Below are positions 8,459-16,030 of a stretch of DNA of 28,495 nucleotides, one piece after another. The first letter of the stretch is position 1, and each line of letters opens with the position of its first letter. Under the pieces are notes generated by a model that did no database searches, had not been told where the DNA came from, and saw only the letters and a program-made list of their open reading frames with translations. The stretch comes from a virus: positions 1-28,495 of IMG/VR virus record IMGVR_UViG_3300042880_000142; one strand, given 5' to 3'. The translations under genes were made by a program, and so were the position numbers.

Positions 8459-9209
8459 AGAAAAGTTTGCCCCTAAAGATGAGATCGGTAAGCAGATCGG
8501 AAAAGTAACGGCTGTACTCGCTCAAAAAGCAAAAGACATATTCAATCCGTTTGGCATTGAAGTAAATGTCGAAGAGTTAAAACAAGGGAAGATCGAAGAT
8601 GGATTTGTGAAGCTTGGTAAACTTGCTCACGAAAACTACACGACCAAAGTAAATGAGTTGACAAAACTTGCTGAACAAGGTGGATCGACTGAAGTTATTA
8701 AGGAGTGGGAAGATAAGTTCAGTAAGTCTACTAAGAAGATCAGCACCTTAGAAGAGCAACTCAAACTTAAGGACGAAGCGATCGTTACCTTAAAGACTGA
8801 ATACACACACAAAGAAGTTCAACGCAAGAAAGACGATTTCTTCTTTGGCACTTTGTCTAAGGTAGAACTTGATCCGGAAGTAGCAACAAAGGCAAACAGT
8901 AAAGCTTCGTTGTTATACGATGGATTCGTTAACAAGATTAAGTCTTCGATCAAGATTGAAGAGGATGAGAAAGGTTCGTTCTTTATCGCTGATGCTGAAG
9001 GTAACCCAATTAAGAACCCTGCAAAGGCTCACGAACATTTAACGCTTGAACAATACTTGCAAGCTGAAGCAAATAACTACGGCATCGCAAAGAAAAACCC
9101 ATCAGCCGGAAAGACTATGGGATCTTTTCAAACGAAAGCAAATAATTCAAATGATGAACCTACAAGACCTTCAAACATTAGCCCTCGTGCTATGGGGATA
9201 AGACCTTAA
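8370..9209 (+). CDS. Capsid scaffolding protein
   Basis: 279 aa, very rich in Lys and Glu, with predicted long helices and a coiled-coil stretch around residues 80-165 (ISTLEEQLKLKDEAIVTLK). This composition and the position between MuF-like protein and major capsid protein are typical of phage scaffolds such as the GP20-like family. The C-terminus is flexible and Ser/Asn/Pro rich and ends RAMGIRP, a likely capsid-interacting tail. Scaffolds nucleate procapsid assembly and are then released. The start at the first of two tandem ATGs (8370, 8373) lies inside the preceding gene. A strong terminator follows 22 bases after the stop. Confidence 0.75.
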   Translation: MMKPEEALKVVEFLGLNELESHEEARTKFEEKFAPKDEIGKQIGKVTAVLAQKAKDIFNPFGIEVNVEELKQGKIEDGFVKLGKLAHENYTTKVNELTKLAEQGGSTEVIKEWEDKFSKSTKKISTLEEQLKLKDEAIVTLKTEYTHKEVQRKKDDFFFGTLSKVELDPEVATKANSKASLLYDGFVNKIKSSIKIEEDEKGSFFIADAEGNPIKNPAKAHEHLTLEQYLQAEANNYGIAKKNPSAGKTMGSFQTKANNSNDEPTRPSNISPRAMGIRP

Positions 9210-9231
9210 AGATCGGTTTAAGTGGTGTTGG

Positions 9232-9265
9232 AAAGCCTCGGTGTTAATTCACTGGGGCTTTTTTT
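9232..9265 (+). terminator. Strong rho-independent terminator after scaffold
   Basis: AAAGCCTCGGTG (9232-9243) pairs over 12 bases with CACTGGGGCTTT (9250-9261), including two G-U pairs, around a 6-nt loop, followed by a T run to 9265. It lies between the scaffold gene and the converging minus-strand gene, and separates scaffold from capsid transcription. Confidence 0.9.
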
Positions 9266-9266
9266 A

Positions 9267-9530
9267 TTAGATCAATCCAAAGAAAGGTCTACGTGATACG
9301 GACTTCTTACCTTCACAACTCCACAACTGTCTTGCCCACCAATTCGGAGAACCTTTAGGCGATGCAATACCTGACGAACGAGCGCAGTAGTTATCGCCTG
9401 CATCAGTGCCAGGCTTTACTCGAAAGTCAGAATCTCCGAAGTGAGTTTCATTACCATCTTCATCAACTGCTTTGTATTTCTTGCCGTCTCTATCCGAACT
9501 CGTTACAGTATAACCTTTGTATTGTGGCAT
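9267..9530 (-). CDS. Small conserved Bacteroidota phage/mobile protein
   Basis: 87 aa on the minus strand, start MPQYKGYTVTSSDRDGKKYK. The second half has the pattern HFGDS, KPGT, DNYCARSSGIASPKG, SPNWWARQLW and ends in a basic segment with RRPFFGL. I recognise this FGD/YCxRSxGI/PNxWAxxxW arrangement from small uncharacterised phage and viral proteins, but no function is established to my knowledge. It converges on the scaffold terminator and lies 31 bases downstream of the lipoprotein gene on the same strand. The pair forms a reverse-oriented cassette inside the head module. Confidence 0.7.
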   Translation of the reverse strand: MPQYKGYTVTSSDRDGKKYKAVDEDGNETHFGDSDFRVKPGTDAGDNYCARSSGIASPKGSPNWWARQLWSCEGKKSVSRRPFFGLI

Positions 9531-9561
9531 GTCGAATTAATTATACTGCTAAAATACGATG

Positions 9562-9816
9562 TTAATTACATTTAACTCGTGTAGATCCTTCGTAATCTTG
9601 ACCTTGAATTGTTACGGTCGTGTTTGACTGCATTTGCTCAATGTAGTTATTGAGTTGATTGCGTGTCATTCCGCACATTTCGATTTCAGTTTCAATAGTT
9701 TGAAATTGCACACCAGGTTGTTGAGGTGCTGTTTGAAGAATCGTACATTCATAACACTTTGAACAAGATGTTAATGATGCGATTAAAATTGTTAAGGCAA
9801 TAATTGAAGTTTTCAT
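9562..9816 (-). CDS. Small lipoprotein, moron-like
   Basis: 84 aa. It starts MKTSIIALTILIASLTSCSK, a short lipoprotein signal peptide with lipobox LTSC, so C18 would be lipidated after signal peptidase II cleavage. A CxKCYEC-type cluster follows, then a Gln/Thr-rich acidic domain ending near VKCN, with further cysteines. Small Bacteroidota lipoproteins commonly begin this way. A minus-strand lipoprotein inside the plus-strand head genes suggests a lysogenic-conversion or superinfection-exclusion cargo gene acting at the cell envelope. The start context on its own strand is GAAACACTATG, shared with genes at 16031 and 19548, so it uses phage-like initiation signals. Confidence 0.75.
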   Translation of the reverse strand: MKTSIIALTILIASLTSCSKCYECTILQTAPQQPGVQFQTIETEIEMCGMTRNQLNNYIEQMQSNTTVTIQGQDYEGSTRVKCN

Positions 9817-10157
9817 AGTGTTTCGGGTTTATTTTTTTTTGAATCTATAGTTAGTTCCTGACGAGTTTGAGGCAGTGCAATGGTTGGTCAGCAAAAGTGT
9901 TTACCCCTTACCCCTTAATAAGAGATAAACATATTTGCTAACCCTTATTTCCTTCCTGAGAATCGGTCGTTTATAGTTCGGCTGTAACCGGATAGTGTTT
10001 CGTCCTGACATTACATTTAACAGCTTTTTGTGCAATCTAATTGCTTCGGTGTTATCCTTTAAGTCGTTTGCATCCTGCACGAATTGACTTCGCAGGAATG
10101 TAATTAATGACTATGTTTCAAAGTGTTTCATCGATTTGTTTTAGTTTGTCATTCTCC

Positions 10158-10217
10158 CCCGTGCGTGCTGCATTGTATCAATTGTCTTCCTAAAAGGTAT
10201 GAAACGACACGCACGGG
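10158..10217. repeat. 10-bp perfect inverted repeat CCCGTGCGTG/CACGCACGGG
   Basis: CCCGTGCGTG (10158-10167) and CACGCACGGG (10208-10217) are exact reverse complements separated by 40 bases. The arms are much more GC-rich than the surroundings. Read as RNA they form a long hairpin only 13 bases before a terminator stem, on either strand. Alternatives are a protein-binding operator pair or a replication-associated element. Confidence 0.6.
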
Positions 10218-10229
10218 ATATAAAGAACG

Positions 10230-10265
10230 AAAAAGCCTGATACGGTTGGACACGTTCAGGCTTTT
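10230..10265. terminator. Bidirectional terminator upstream of capsid gene
   Basis: AAAAGCCTGA (10231-10240) pairs perfectly with TCAGGCTTTT (10256-10265), and ACG (10242-10244) with CGT (10253-10255) inside, after a one-base bulge. Each strand ends in a T run after the stem. There is no upstream plus-strand gene for about 1 kb, so it probably ends a non-coding transcript or insulates the capsid promoter. Confidence 0.8.
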
Positions 10266-10385
10266 GTGTAAATCTACCCCAGTAGATAAGTCTTAAGAAA
10301 CGTCCAACTGTTTCGATGACAAACATAGACATTTATTTAATATCCAAACATTTCTTACAAATATATTTTTAGTTTCAATTATTAC

Positions 10386-10393
10386 TATATTTG
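10386..10393 (+). promoter_or_regulatory. Promoter -7 element TATATTTG of capsid gene
   Basis: TATATTTG followed by CA, as at the 3217 promoter (TATATTTGCA). No TTG lies at the -33 distance; the upstream sequence is AT-rich. It would start a transcript with a leader of roughly 100 nt before the capsid ATG at 10496. Confidence 0.6.
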
Positions 10394-10398
10394 CATCG

Positions 10399-10450
10399 CA
10401 CAAGATTACTCGTTGGGATTGCCGCCCATTAAGGCATCGTTGGCGTTGTG
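10399..10450 (+). promoter_or_regulatory. Structured leader of the capsid mRNA
   Basis: CACAA (10399-10403) can pair with TTGTG (10446-10450), closing a domain containing the hairpin GATTGCC (10417-10423) with GGCATC (10433-10438), one bulged T and a 9-nt loop. CGCC/GGCG is a competing inner pairing. The segment is unlikely to be coding. It may protect the abundant capsid mRNA from decay. Confidence 0.4.
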
Positions 10451-10495
10451 AACAGCCAATTCAATCGCTTCACTTCATCTCAACTATTTTTAATC

Positions 10496-11545
10496 ATGTC
10501 AATTTCACGTATCCTATCCGTGTGTCCTGAAATTCAGCGACCATTAGGAGAATTATTTGCGGAAACACAATTCCGTGAGCCGCTTCCTTTCTTGGAATTC
10601 CTTAACTCTGACATCAACACGTCTGCAATCAGAACTGAAGTATCACCAGGTGGTGGAAAGCTTCGTCAAGTTCAGGCTCGTTGGATTCAGCGTTTACCTG
10701 AATCAATCGCTGTTGAAGGTGCTGACATCAAAAACTGTTCTGCATCAGAAGAGTACGGTGATTCAACTGAACTTTACACACTCGAAACAACTGATACTTA
10801 CCAAGTATCTCAGTTGATCGATGCTGAAGCAATCGCAACACACTGTCAAGATAACGACCGTTATGTACTTGAATCAATCGCACGTTTAGGTAACGCATTA
10901 GAGCGTAAAGTGGCTTCTGCTGCTGCGACTCAAACTGCTGCTCAAATGGGTGAATGGGGTACTGAGGTTGAAAACTTTTTCACTGTAACAAGCGATGCAC
11001 TTGTACTTCCTACCAAATTAGCAGATGGTTCAATCGCTCCATTTACTTTACAGCAAATCCAACAAGCAACTCAGATGGCTGCTTATCCTGGAGCGTTCGT
11101 AGGTTTCGGTGGTGCTGCAATGAACTCTTACGCTATGCAAATCATGGCAGGTTGTTGCGCTCAGTATGGTATTGATCTTTCGGCTGTGCTTGCTCAGTAC
11201 GGATTCTCTTTCTCATACGATCAGCGTTTAGCGACTGCATTGGGTGGACAAACTCAGAACTTAATTACTATTCCAGGTGCTATTCAATTGCTGTCTTACA
11301 ATCTTGCTTCTTGGAATCAAGGTTTGGCAGATTCAATGAAAGGTGGAATGGGTTACTCACGTACTCAGGTGTTCTTACCTTCAGGATTGCCAGTTGATCT
11401 TACAATGAAAGATGATTGCGGTAACTTGTCTATCGTAATGACTTTCACTGGTAAGGTTGTAACTATGCCTGATGATGTATTCGAGGCTTCTGATAAGTAT
11501 GCAGGTGTTAAATTTGTAAATCAAGTTAGCATCGTAAACCCGTAG
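10496..11545 (+). CDS. Major capsid protein
   Basis: 349 aa from the ATG at 10496. An in-frame GTG at 10448 would add 16 residues, but it lies inside the structured leader, and MSISRILSVCPEIQRPLGELF is the more natural start. Supporting points are position after scaffold, its own promoter and terminator, typical length, no signal or membrane segments, and an even Ala/Gly/Gln/Thr-rich composition. Residues about 40-60 (IRTEVSPGGGKLRQVQ) precede a helix-rich central part (YVLESIARLGNALERKVASA), a plausible spine-helix/N-arm organisation for an HK97-type shell protein. I cannot confirm the fold by reading. Three hairpins follow the stop at 11545. Confidence 0.8.
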   Translation: MSISRILSVCPEIQRPLGELFAETQFREPLPFLEFLNSDINTSAIRTEVSPGGGKLRQVQARWIQRLPESIAVEGADIKNCSASEEYGDSTELYTLETTDTYQVSQLIDAEAIATHCQDNDRYVLESIARLGNALERKVASAAATQTAAQMGEWGTEVENFFTVTSDALVLPTKLADGSIAPFTLQQIQQATQMAAYPGAFVGFGGAAMNSYAMQIMAGCCAQYGIDLSAVLAQYGFSFSYDQRLATALGGQTQNLITIPGAIQLLSYNLASWNQGLADSMKGGMGYSRTQVFLPSGLPVDLTMKDDCGNLSIVMTFTGKVVTMPDDVFEASDKYAGVKFVNQVSIVNP

Positions 11546-11548
11546 TAA

Positions 11549-11593
11549 GTCCTGAGTATTTATTACTTCAGGACGGGGAGAACGTGCTTCTCC
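11549..11593 (+). promoter_or_regulatory. Two hairpins directly after the capsid stop codon
   Basis: GTCCTGA (11549-11555) pairs with TCAGGAC (11568-11574), extended by GTA/TAC inside. GGAGAA (11577-11582) pairs with TTCTCC (11588-11593). Neither is followed by a T run, so they are more likely 3' stabilisers or processing sites of the capsid mRNA than terminators; the true terminator follows at 11625. Confidence 0.5.
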
Positions 11594-11624
11594 AAAATGA
11601 CGATGACATACTATTAAATTAACG

Positions 11625-11656
11625 AAAAGGGTGCGGTTTATATCGCATCCTTTTTT
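11625..11656 (+). terminator. Rho-independent terminator of capsid unit
   Basis: AAAAGGGTGCG (11625-11635) pairs with CGCATCCTTTT (11644-11654), with one G-U pair and an 8-nt loop, and the T run continues to 11656. It ends transcription from the capsid gene before the next promoter-like element at 11659. Confidence 0.85.
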
Positions 11657-11658
11657 GT

Positions 11659-11666
11659 TATCTTTG
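11659..11666 (+). promoter_or_regulatory. Promoter -7 element TATCTTTG before neck/fiber genes
   Basis: TATCTTTG matches TAnnTTTG, follows directly on the capsid terminator and lies 16 bases before the ATG at 11683. A TTG at the -33 distance is not clear. It would drive the 11683-16008 genes, which overlap one another. Confidence 0.5.
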
Positions 11667-11682
11667 ACCAACACTATTCGAT

Positions 11683-12690
11683 ATGTGCGAATCAACACTA
11701 TTAGGACTTAAGGGCTGCAATGCGACCGAACCTACCACGGGATTGTATCTCGATGATTTGGGTATAACTCAGTCATTGCTTGGTCAATTAATTACCGATC
11801 AGTATCAGAACGGGGTTGAACTGTTTGAGGCTAAACGGTCATTCGCTTGGAGACAATTGCAATCCAAGATGATGACGGCTATTGCAACTCATATCAAACC
11901 CAATACTATTATTGAGGGCAAACGAGTAGGGCAGTTCAATTCGAATCCTGCTGTTGCTGTAACGGCTAAAGGCGCAGGTCAATGGGTTGGGATTCGTTTG
12001 AAGATAACGCCACAATCGACTTCTTTCTTGGAGTTGTATTTAGACAATATAATTATTCACGGCACTGCCACAAATATCGCTGTTAAGGTTTTCGATCTAT
12101 ACACTAAAAAGTTGATCGATACTTTTACGGTTCTTTCCGGTGGTGCAGAACAGTTCGTTCAGAAGAACTTTAAGTCAGCCCGTAGAGCGACAGAAATTGC
12201 GATTGTTTACGAAAGTACGTTCGACACTTTACGAATGATCCCGAAGCAGGGTAGTTGTTTAGACTGTGGTGGAAATCCTAAATATTCTCACATGTGTCCG
12301 TTCGTTGATGCGTTGGGCGTGGTGTTAACGATTGCTGCTGATACTGTTCAAACGGTTACCTCAACACCTTACACTTGGGGTATGTCGTTAAATTACAATG
12401 TTAATTGTGATCGTAACTCTTGGCTGTGTTCAATTGGTGCAAGCTTATCGATGTCGTTGGCTTACTTAACGGCTGTTGAGATTGTCGGATATGGGTTGAC
12501 TGTATCGACTACACAACGATCAAATACGGCTGTAACGATTTCTGCTGAACAATTAACTCAAATGCAATCGGCTTACACGGCTCGGTTTAATGAAGAGTTT
12601 AATGCAGTGCTTCAGCATATTCAGTTACCTCAAGATACTTATTGCTTTGATTGCCGTAGAACAAGTCAATACGTAACAGCACTACCGTGA
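11683..12690 (+). CDS. Virion-associated protein downstream of capsid
   Basis: 335 aa, start MCESTLLGLKGCNATEPTTG. It is not a family I can name with a function. The N-terminal part (TGLYLDDLGIT…ELFEAKRSFAWRQL) has a pattern I associate with genes placed right after capsid in flavobacterial phages. The middle is beta-rich (ISTLEV-type strands, about 95-170), and the protein contains about nine cysteines, including CLDCGG and CFDC pairs that could bind metal or form disulfides. It has no signal or membrane segment. Head completion, connector or decoration roles fit its position. Its stop overlaps the next start as GTGA. Confidence 0.7.
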   Translation: MCESTLLGLKGCNATEPTTGLYLDDLGITQSLLGQLITDQYQNGVELFEAKRSFAWRQLQSKMMTAIATHIKPNTIIEGKRVGQFNSNPAVAVTAKGAGQWVGIRLKITPQSTSFLELYLDNIIIHGTATNIAVKVFDLYTKKLIDTFTVLSGGAEQFVQKNFKSARRATEIAIVYESTFDTLRMIPKQGSCLDCGGNPKYSHMCPFVDALGVVLTIAADTVQTVTSTPYTWGMSLNYNVNCDRNSWLCSIGASLSMSLAYLTAVEIVGYGLTVSTTQRSNTAVTISAEQLTQMQSAYTARFNEEFNAVLQHIQLPQDTYCFDCRRTSQYVTALP

Positions 12691-13211
12691 CAATCGAAGA
12701 ACTTAACAAAGACTTAGAACAAGCAGCATCGGATTTAACGACCGTGTTTGCAGGGTTCTATTTGTGTGCAGCCGATCTAAAGGACGCAATGCAAGAAAGG
12801 ATCTTTGTTAAGTCTACCGGTGCTGATGGGCAACAATTACCGTCAAAACCTTATAGTACCGAACCCATCTATGTCAGCCCTGATGTAACGATTAGATCCC
12901 TTGCAGCTTTTCAGGTTGGAAAGACTGGCAAGAAGATTAAATCGGCATACTTTCCGAACGGTTATAATCAATTAAAGCAAGCAAGTGGAAGACCTCCATT
13001 GGAACTTTCAAACAACCTTGCTAATGACTTTCGAAACACTCCACAAGTCGATCAATTTAATACGGTCAAAATTCTGGTCGATGAGAATAATGTCGGCAAG
13101 ATTGCAGGACTTGAAAAGCTTTATGGAGAAATATTCTTTCCGACTGAGGACGAACTAAACGATCTTGTTTATTGCATTGAAATTCAGACGGCACAAACAC
13201 TTGAACGATGA
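12687..13211 (+). CDS. Neck/tail-completion protein, HK97 gp10-like
   Basis: 174 aa with a GTG start overlapping the previous stop (GTGA), the best start because it lies immediately before the conserved helix IEELNKDLEQAASDL. The central pattern (MQERIFVKSTGADGQQLPSKPYST, then YFPNGYNQLKQASGRPPLELSNNLANDF) follows HK97 gp10-type neck proteins, in which a 'DG + variable residue + L' element precedes a 'LelTGdL' strand. Such proteins join the head connector to the tail and imply a tailed, probably long-tailed virion. No tape-measure gene is present in this window. It is followed by an ATGA overlap with the fiber gene. Confidence 0.6.
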   Translation: MTIEELNKDLEQAASDLTTVFAGFYLCAADLKDAMQERIFVKSTGADGQQLPSKPYSTEPIYVSPDVTIRSLAAFQVGKTGKKIKSAYFPNGYNQLKQASGRPPLELSNNLANDFRNTPQVDQFNTVKILVDENNVGKIAGLEKLYGEIFFPTEDELNDLVYCIEIQTAQTLER

Positions 13212-15787
13212 ACGTATTAAAAGCCATAATTGAAAGGTTAAATCAGAAGTTGGACGCAAGCAATTTGTTTCCATCTATTTATGGTATCGCTTCACCTGAT
13301 CCGAATAATGCTAAATCATTCTTAGCTTACGATGGTAATGGGCAGAACTTACTTACTGCTGACTACGATAAAACCGATGGTACTTGCTTTTGGACTTTAC
13401 GTTCTGCTGTATCTGTTCGTAAGGCTGATGCGGTTCAAGTTGTGGCGTGCCAAGATATGTACGTTACGACCTTTCCGCTCCGGGCTTATACGATAGTTAA
13501 GAAAACATCACTACCGTGCGATTCGAACGCTACTGAAGGGTACGTGATGGATATGTTTTGGAAGTACGTTCAAGGCAAGGACACGGCATTACGATCAAAC
13601 ATTGGCGTTACGGATATTTACTTTCGCCCCGTATCGGTTAGCCCTAACACACCGGATCTACCCAAACAATTTGAATACGTTACTTTATACTTCGATCTTG
13701 ATGTTGAGGTAACGGCTCAACTGATTGAAGGATGTTACGATGAGTGCGGTGTAAATCCTATTCCATTGCCTGATGGATCTTGTCCACCTATCAATAGAGT
13801 TGTAAGTGTAACTGGATTAGATACGGATAATACCGATCCATCTCGACCGATCGTAAAGATTTCGGTTGATGGTACAACAATTATCGGTGAAGGAACTCCT
13901 GCCAATCCACTAATCGCTATTGGTGGCGGTGGTGGTGGTGGTGCTTTGATTGCCTTGCCATTTACCACAGATCACTTGGCTGCTACGGGCAATGCTTATG
14001 CGATTGGTAACATTGTTTGGTATCTTGGCAATGTTTACCGATGTATCGCTGCGAATGATTCCATCCTTCCAACAAATACAACCTATTGGGTTAATCTTGG
14101 TGCAGGCTTTGCAACGGTTCAACAGCCATCAGATTGGAACGCATCAAGTGGGAACAATCAGATCCTAAACAAGCCAAATATTCCTGTTTTGCCTTCTACT
14201 ATTGTTGAATCAGTAACAGCAACAGCACCATTAACATCTTCGGGCGGTGCAAATCCTGATCTTGCAATACCGCAAGCAACGGCATCGGATGACGGCTATT
14301 TAGATAGTGCTGATTGGTCAACTTTTAACGGCAAGTTCGATGTTCCAACGGGAACGAATACAGACTATCTTGATGGAACGGGAACACCAACACCATTCCC
14401 GACAATTCCAACGGGTACTGTTACATCGGTAGATCTTACAATGCCTGCTGCATTCTCGGTTACTGGCAATCCAGTTACAACAAGCGGAACATTAGCAGTA
14501 GCAGCAGCAGGATTAAGCACACAATACATCAGAGGAGATGGGCAACTTGCTAACTTTCCAACATCGGGAGGCGGTGGATCTTCACTTAACTACTACCTCA
14601 ACGGCTCTGTAAGTCAAGGCACTTTGGACGGTGTGGCGTTTAAGCAAATGAGCAGCACTCCCGTAATTGGAGGAGGTACAAACTTTAGTATCAGTTCTGA
14701 TGGTTACATTGAATCATTCATTACTGATGCAAGTGTGCCTAATCAGTTAGCAATTCCTGCTGGGAATTGGCTTTTTGAAATGTATTTTCAAGCAAACAAC
14801 AGCGGTGGATCTCCGAGGTTTTATGTTGAACTTTGGAAGTTAAGTGCAGGCACTTTGAGTTTAATTTCTTCAAGTGTTACAAATCCTGAGTTCATCACTA
14901 ATGGAAATCAAATTGATTTATACACCACTGCTCTTGCTGTTCCAAGCACAGTCTTGCTTGCTGCCGATAGACTTGCAATAAGAGTTTATGTGATTACTTC
15001 TGGAAAGACAATCACTTTACATACTGAAAACAGTAATCTTTGTGAAGTCATTACTACATTCTCAACTGGCATCAATGCTCTTAACGGCTTAACAGTGCAA
15101 GTGCAGAACTTAGCAGTTGGAACTTCGGGTACTGACTTCGCTATAAGTTCAGCAAGCAGCACTCACACCTTTAACCTACCAACTGCATCAGCATCCAATA
15201 GAGGGGCTTTAAGTAGTGGCGATTGGTCAACCTTTAATGGTAAATTTAACACGCCATCAGGAACGACTGCTCAGTATGTGCGAGGCGATGGATCGCTTGC
15301 AACCTTTCCGACTGCACCAACTATCTACAAAAGCACAACAGACCAAACAGCAGTAACGGGAGTTACGACAAACACTAAAGTTGTGGGCGTGCTTATCCCT
15401 GCAAATACAATAACAACGGGCGCAATCGTGGAGATTAAGGCGAGGGCAGGAAAAACAGGATCGATAGGGCTTATGACATTAAGAGTTTATGCAAATACAG
15501 CAGATTCGATAGTTTCGCCTGCTCCAACACTTTTAACTACATCAACAACACCTGCTCCATCTTCGACCTTTATGTCAATTAATCGAATTGCTGTTGTTAA
15601 ATCTTCTATAAACACTCAAACTGCTCAGGCAACTGTCAACATAATAAGTGAATTTATTGGCGGTACAGCAAGTTTAACTAACTCTAATATTGATTGGACT
15701 GTTGCGCAATACATTATCTTTGCTATTCAGAATAGTAGTGCGCTCGATTCAACTGTTCTATCTTACTACGAAATCGAAATTAAATGA
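13208..15787 (+). CDS. Tail fiber/receptor-binding protein with fused N-terminal virion domain
   Basis: 859 aa. Residues 1 to about 185 form a compact domain (MNVLKAIIERLNQKLDA … YVTLYFDLDVEV) resembling a stand-alone tail-terminator-sized protein. A Gly run (IGGGGGGG, about 237-244) links it to a carbohydrate-binding-like module (YAIGNIVWYLGNVYRCIA … YWVNLG, about 250-302; CBM5/12 pattern). Then come fiber repeats: DWNASSGNNQILNKPNIP (about 307), DWSTFNGKF twice (about 371 and 672), and RGDG-x-L-A-x-FP twice (about 440 and 689). The C-terminus (about 705-859) is beta-rich and probably the receptor-binding tip. The repeats are typical of flavobacterial phage fibers. Confidence 0.75.
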   Translation: MNVLKAIIERLNQKLDASNLFPSIYGIASPDPNNAKSFLAYDGNGQNLLTADYDKTDGTCFWTLRSAVSVRKADAVQVVACQDMYVTTFPLRAYTIVKKTSLPCDSNATEGYVMDMFWKYVQGKDTALRSNIGVTDIYFRPVSVSPNTPDLPKQFEYVTLYFDLDVEVTAQLIEGCYDECGVNPIPLPDGSCPPINRVVSVTGLDTDNTDPSRPIVKISVDGTTIIGEGTPANPLIAIGGGGGGGALIALPFTTDHLAATGNAYAIGNIVWYLGNVYRCIAANDSILPTNTTYWVNLGAGFATVQQPSDWNASSGNNQILNKPNIPVLPSTIVESVTATAPLTSSGGANPDLAIPQATASDDGYLDSADWSTFNGKFDVPTGTNTDYLDGTGTPTPFPTIPTGTVTSVDLTMPAAFSVTGNPVTTSGTLAVAAAGLSTQYIRGDGQLANFPTSGGGGSSLNYYLNGSVSQGTLDGVAFKQMSSTPVIGGGTNFSISSDGYIESFITDASVPNQLAIPAGNWLFEMYFQANNSGGSPRFYVELWKLSAGTLSLISSSVTNPEFITNGNQIDLYTTALAVPSTVLLAADRLAIRVYVITSGKTITLHTENSNLCEVITTFSTGINALNGLTVQVQNLAVGTSGTDFAISSASSTHTFNLPTASASNRGALSSGDWSTFNGKFNTPSGTTAQYVRGDGSLATFPTAPTIYKSTTDQTAVTGVTTNTKVVGVLIPANTITTGAIVEIKARAGKTGSIGLMTLRVYANTADSIVSPAPTLLTTSTTPAPSSTFMSINRIAVVKSSINTQTAQATVNIISEFIGGTASLTNSNIDWTVAQYIIFAIQNSSALDSTVLSYYEIEIK

Positions 15788-16008
15788 TAGACATCACAAT
15801 TAACGCAACACAACTAAGTTATTCGTCATCGGTTATCGGCTTGTTTTCTGCCGACTATCAGAGAGATGAGATTGATATTGTCGATGATAATTCTATTCAT
15901 ATTCCAACCGATCAAGGTGTTATCTTGTTGAATGTTGGTCAATATACTTTTAATGGCTTGGCGTTTACTAATTCTGTTGATGCGCTTGCCTTGATTATTT
16001 CTTTGTAA
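15784..16008 (+). CDS. Small fiber-associated protein
   Basis: 74 aa starting MIDITINATQLSY, beta-rich and acidic, with no signal or membrane segment. It overlaps the fiber gene by ATGA, so it is probably a translationally coupled tail protein or fiber chaperone. The stop codon at 16006-16008 forms the first bases of the next -7 element. No family is recognised. Confidence 0.65.
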   Translation: MIDITINATQLSYSSSVIGLFSADYQRDEIDIVDDNSIHIPTDQGVILLNVGQYTFNGLAFTNSVDALALIISL

Positions 16009-16013
16009 TTTTG
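16006..16013 (+). promoter_or_regulatory. Promoter -7 element TAATTTTG
   Basis: TAATTTTG matches TAnnTTTG, overlaps the previous stop codon and is 17 bases before the ATG at 16031. A TTG at 15986-15988 gives a 17-base spacer, slightly short of the usual 19-21. The leader ends in AAAACACTATG, a start context shared with the gene at 19548. Confidence 0.4.
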
Positions 16014-16030
16014 TAAAAAACTAAAACACT

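Larger units (their letters stand above)
9817..10385. other. Non-coding, hairpin-rich region between lipoprotein and capsid genes
   Basis: About 570 bases with no convincing gene on either strand. It should contain the minus-strand promoter of the lipoprotein cassette, although I see no consensus match. Visible structure: tandem TTACCCC copies near 9901; a hairpin CCTGC (10074-10078) with GCAGG (10092-10096), extended by GAA/TTC; a 10-bp inverted repeat at 10158-10217; and a bidirectional terminator at 10230-10265. Short frames cross the terminator and inverted repeat and are not supported. The region may encode one or more small RNAs or hold operator sites. Confidence 0.6.

Noticed and set aside
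10141-10332. 63-aa minus-strand frame upstream of the capsid gene
   Set aside because: It runs through a perfect terminator stem and the inverted repeat, has a biased basic/aromatic composition, and lacks a promoter or start context.
9817-10385. Possible tRNA in the non-coding region
   Set aside because: Short hairpins are present, but no cloverleaf with a T-loop GTTCRA and matching acceptor stem could be assembled.
10448-10495. GTG start extending the capsid protein by 16 residues
   Set aside because: The GTG lies in the paired part of the leader, and the ATG at 10496 gives a more typical N-terminus.
11381-11698. 105-aa minus-strand frame across the capsid end
   Set aside because: It is antisense to the capsid C-terminus and to the three hairpins and terminator; composition is that of a shadow reading.
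13208-15787. Diversity-generating retroelement target in the fiber gene
   Set aside because: No reverse transcriptase gene and no template repeat with A-specific differences are present in the window; the repeats are ordinary fiber modules.
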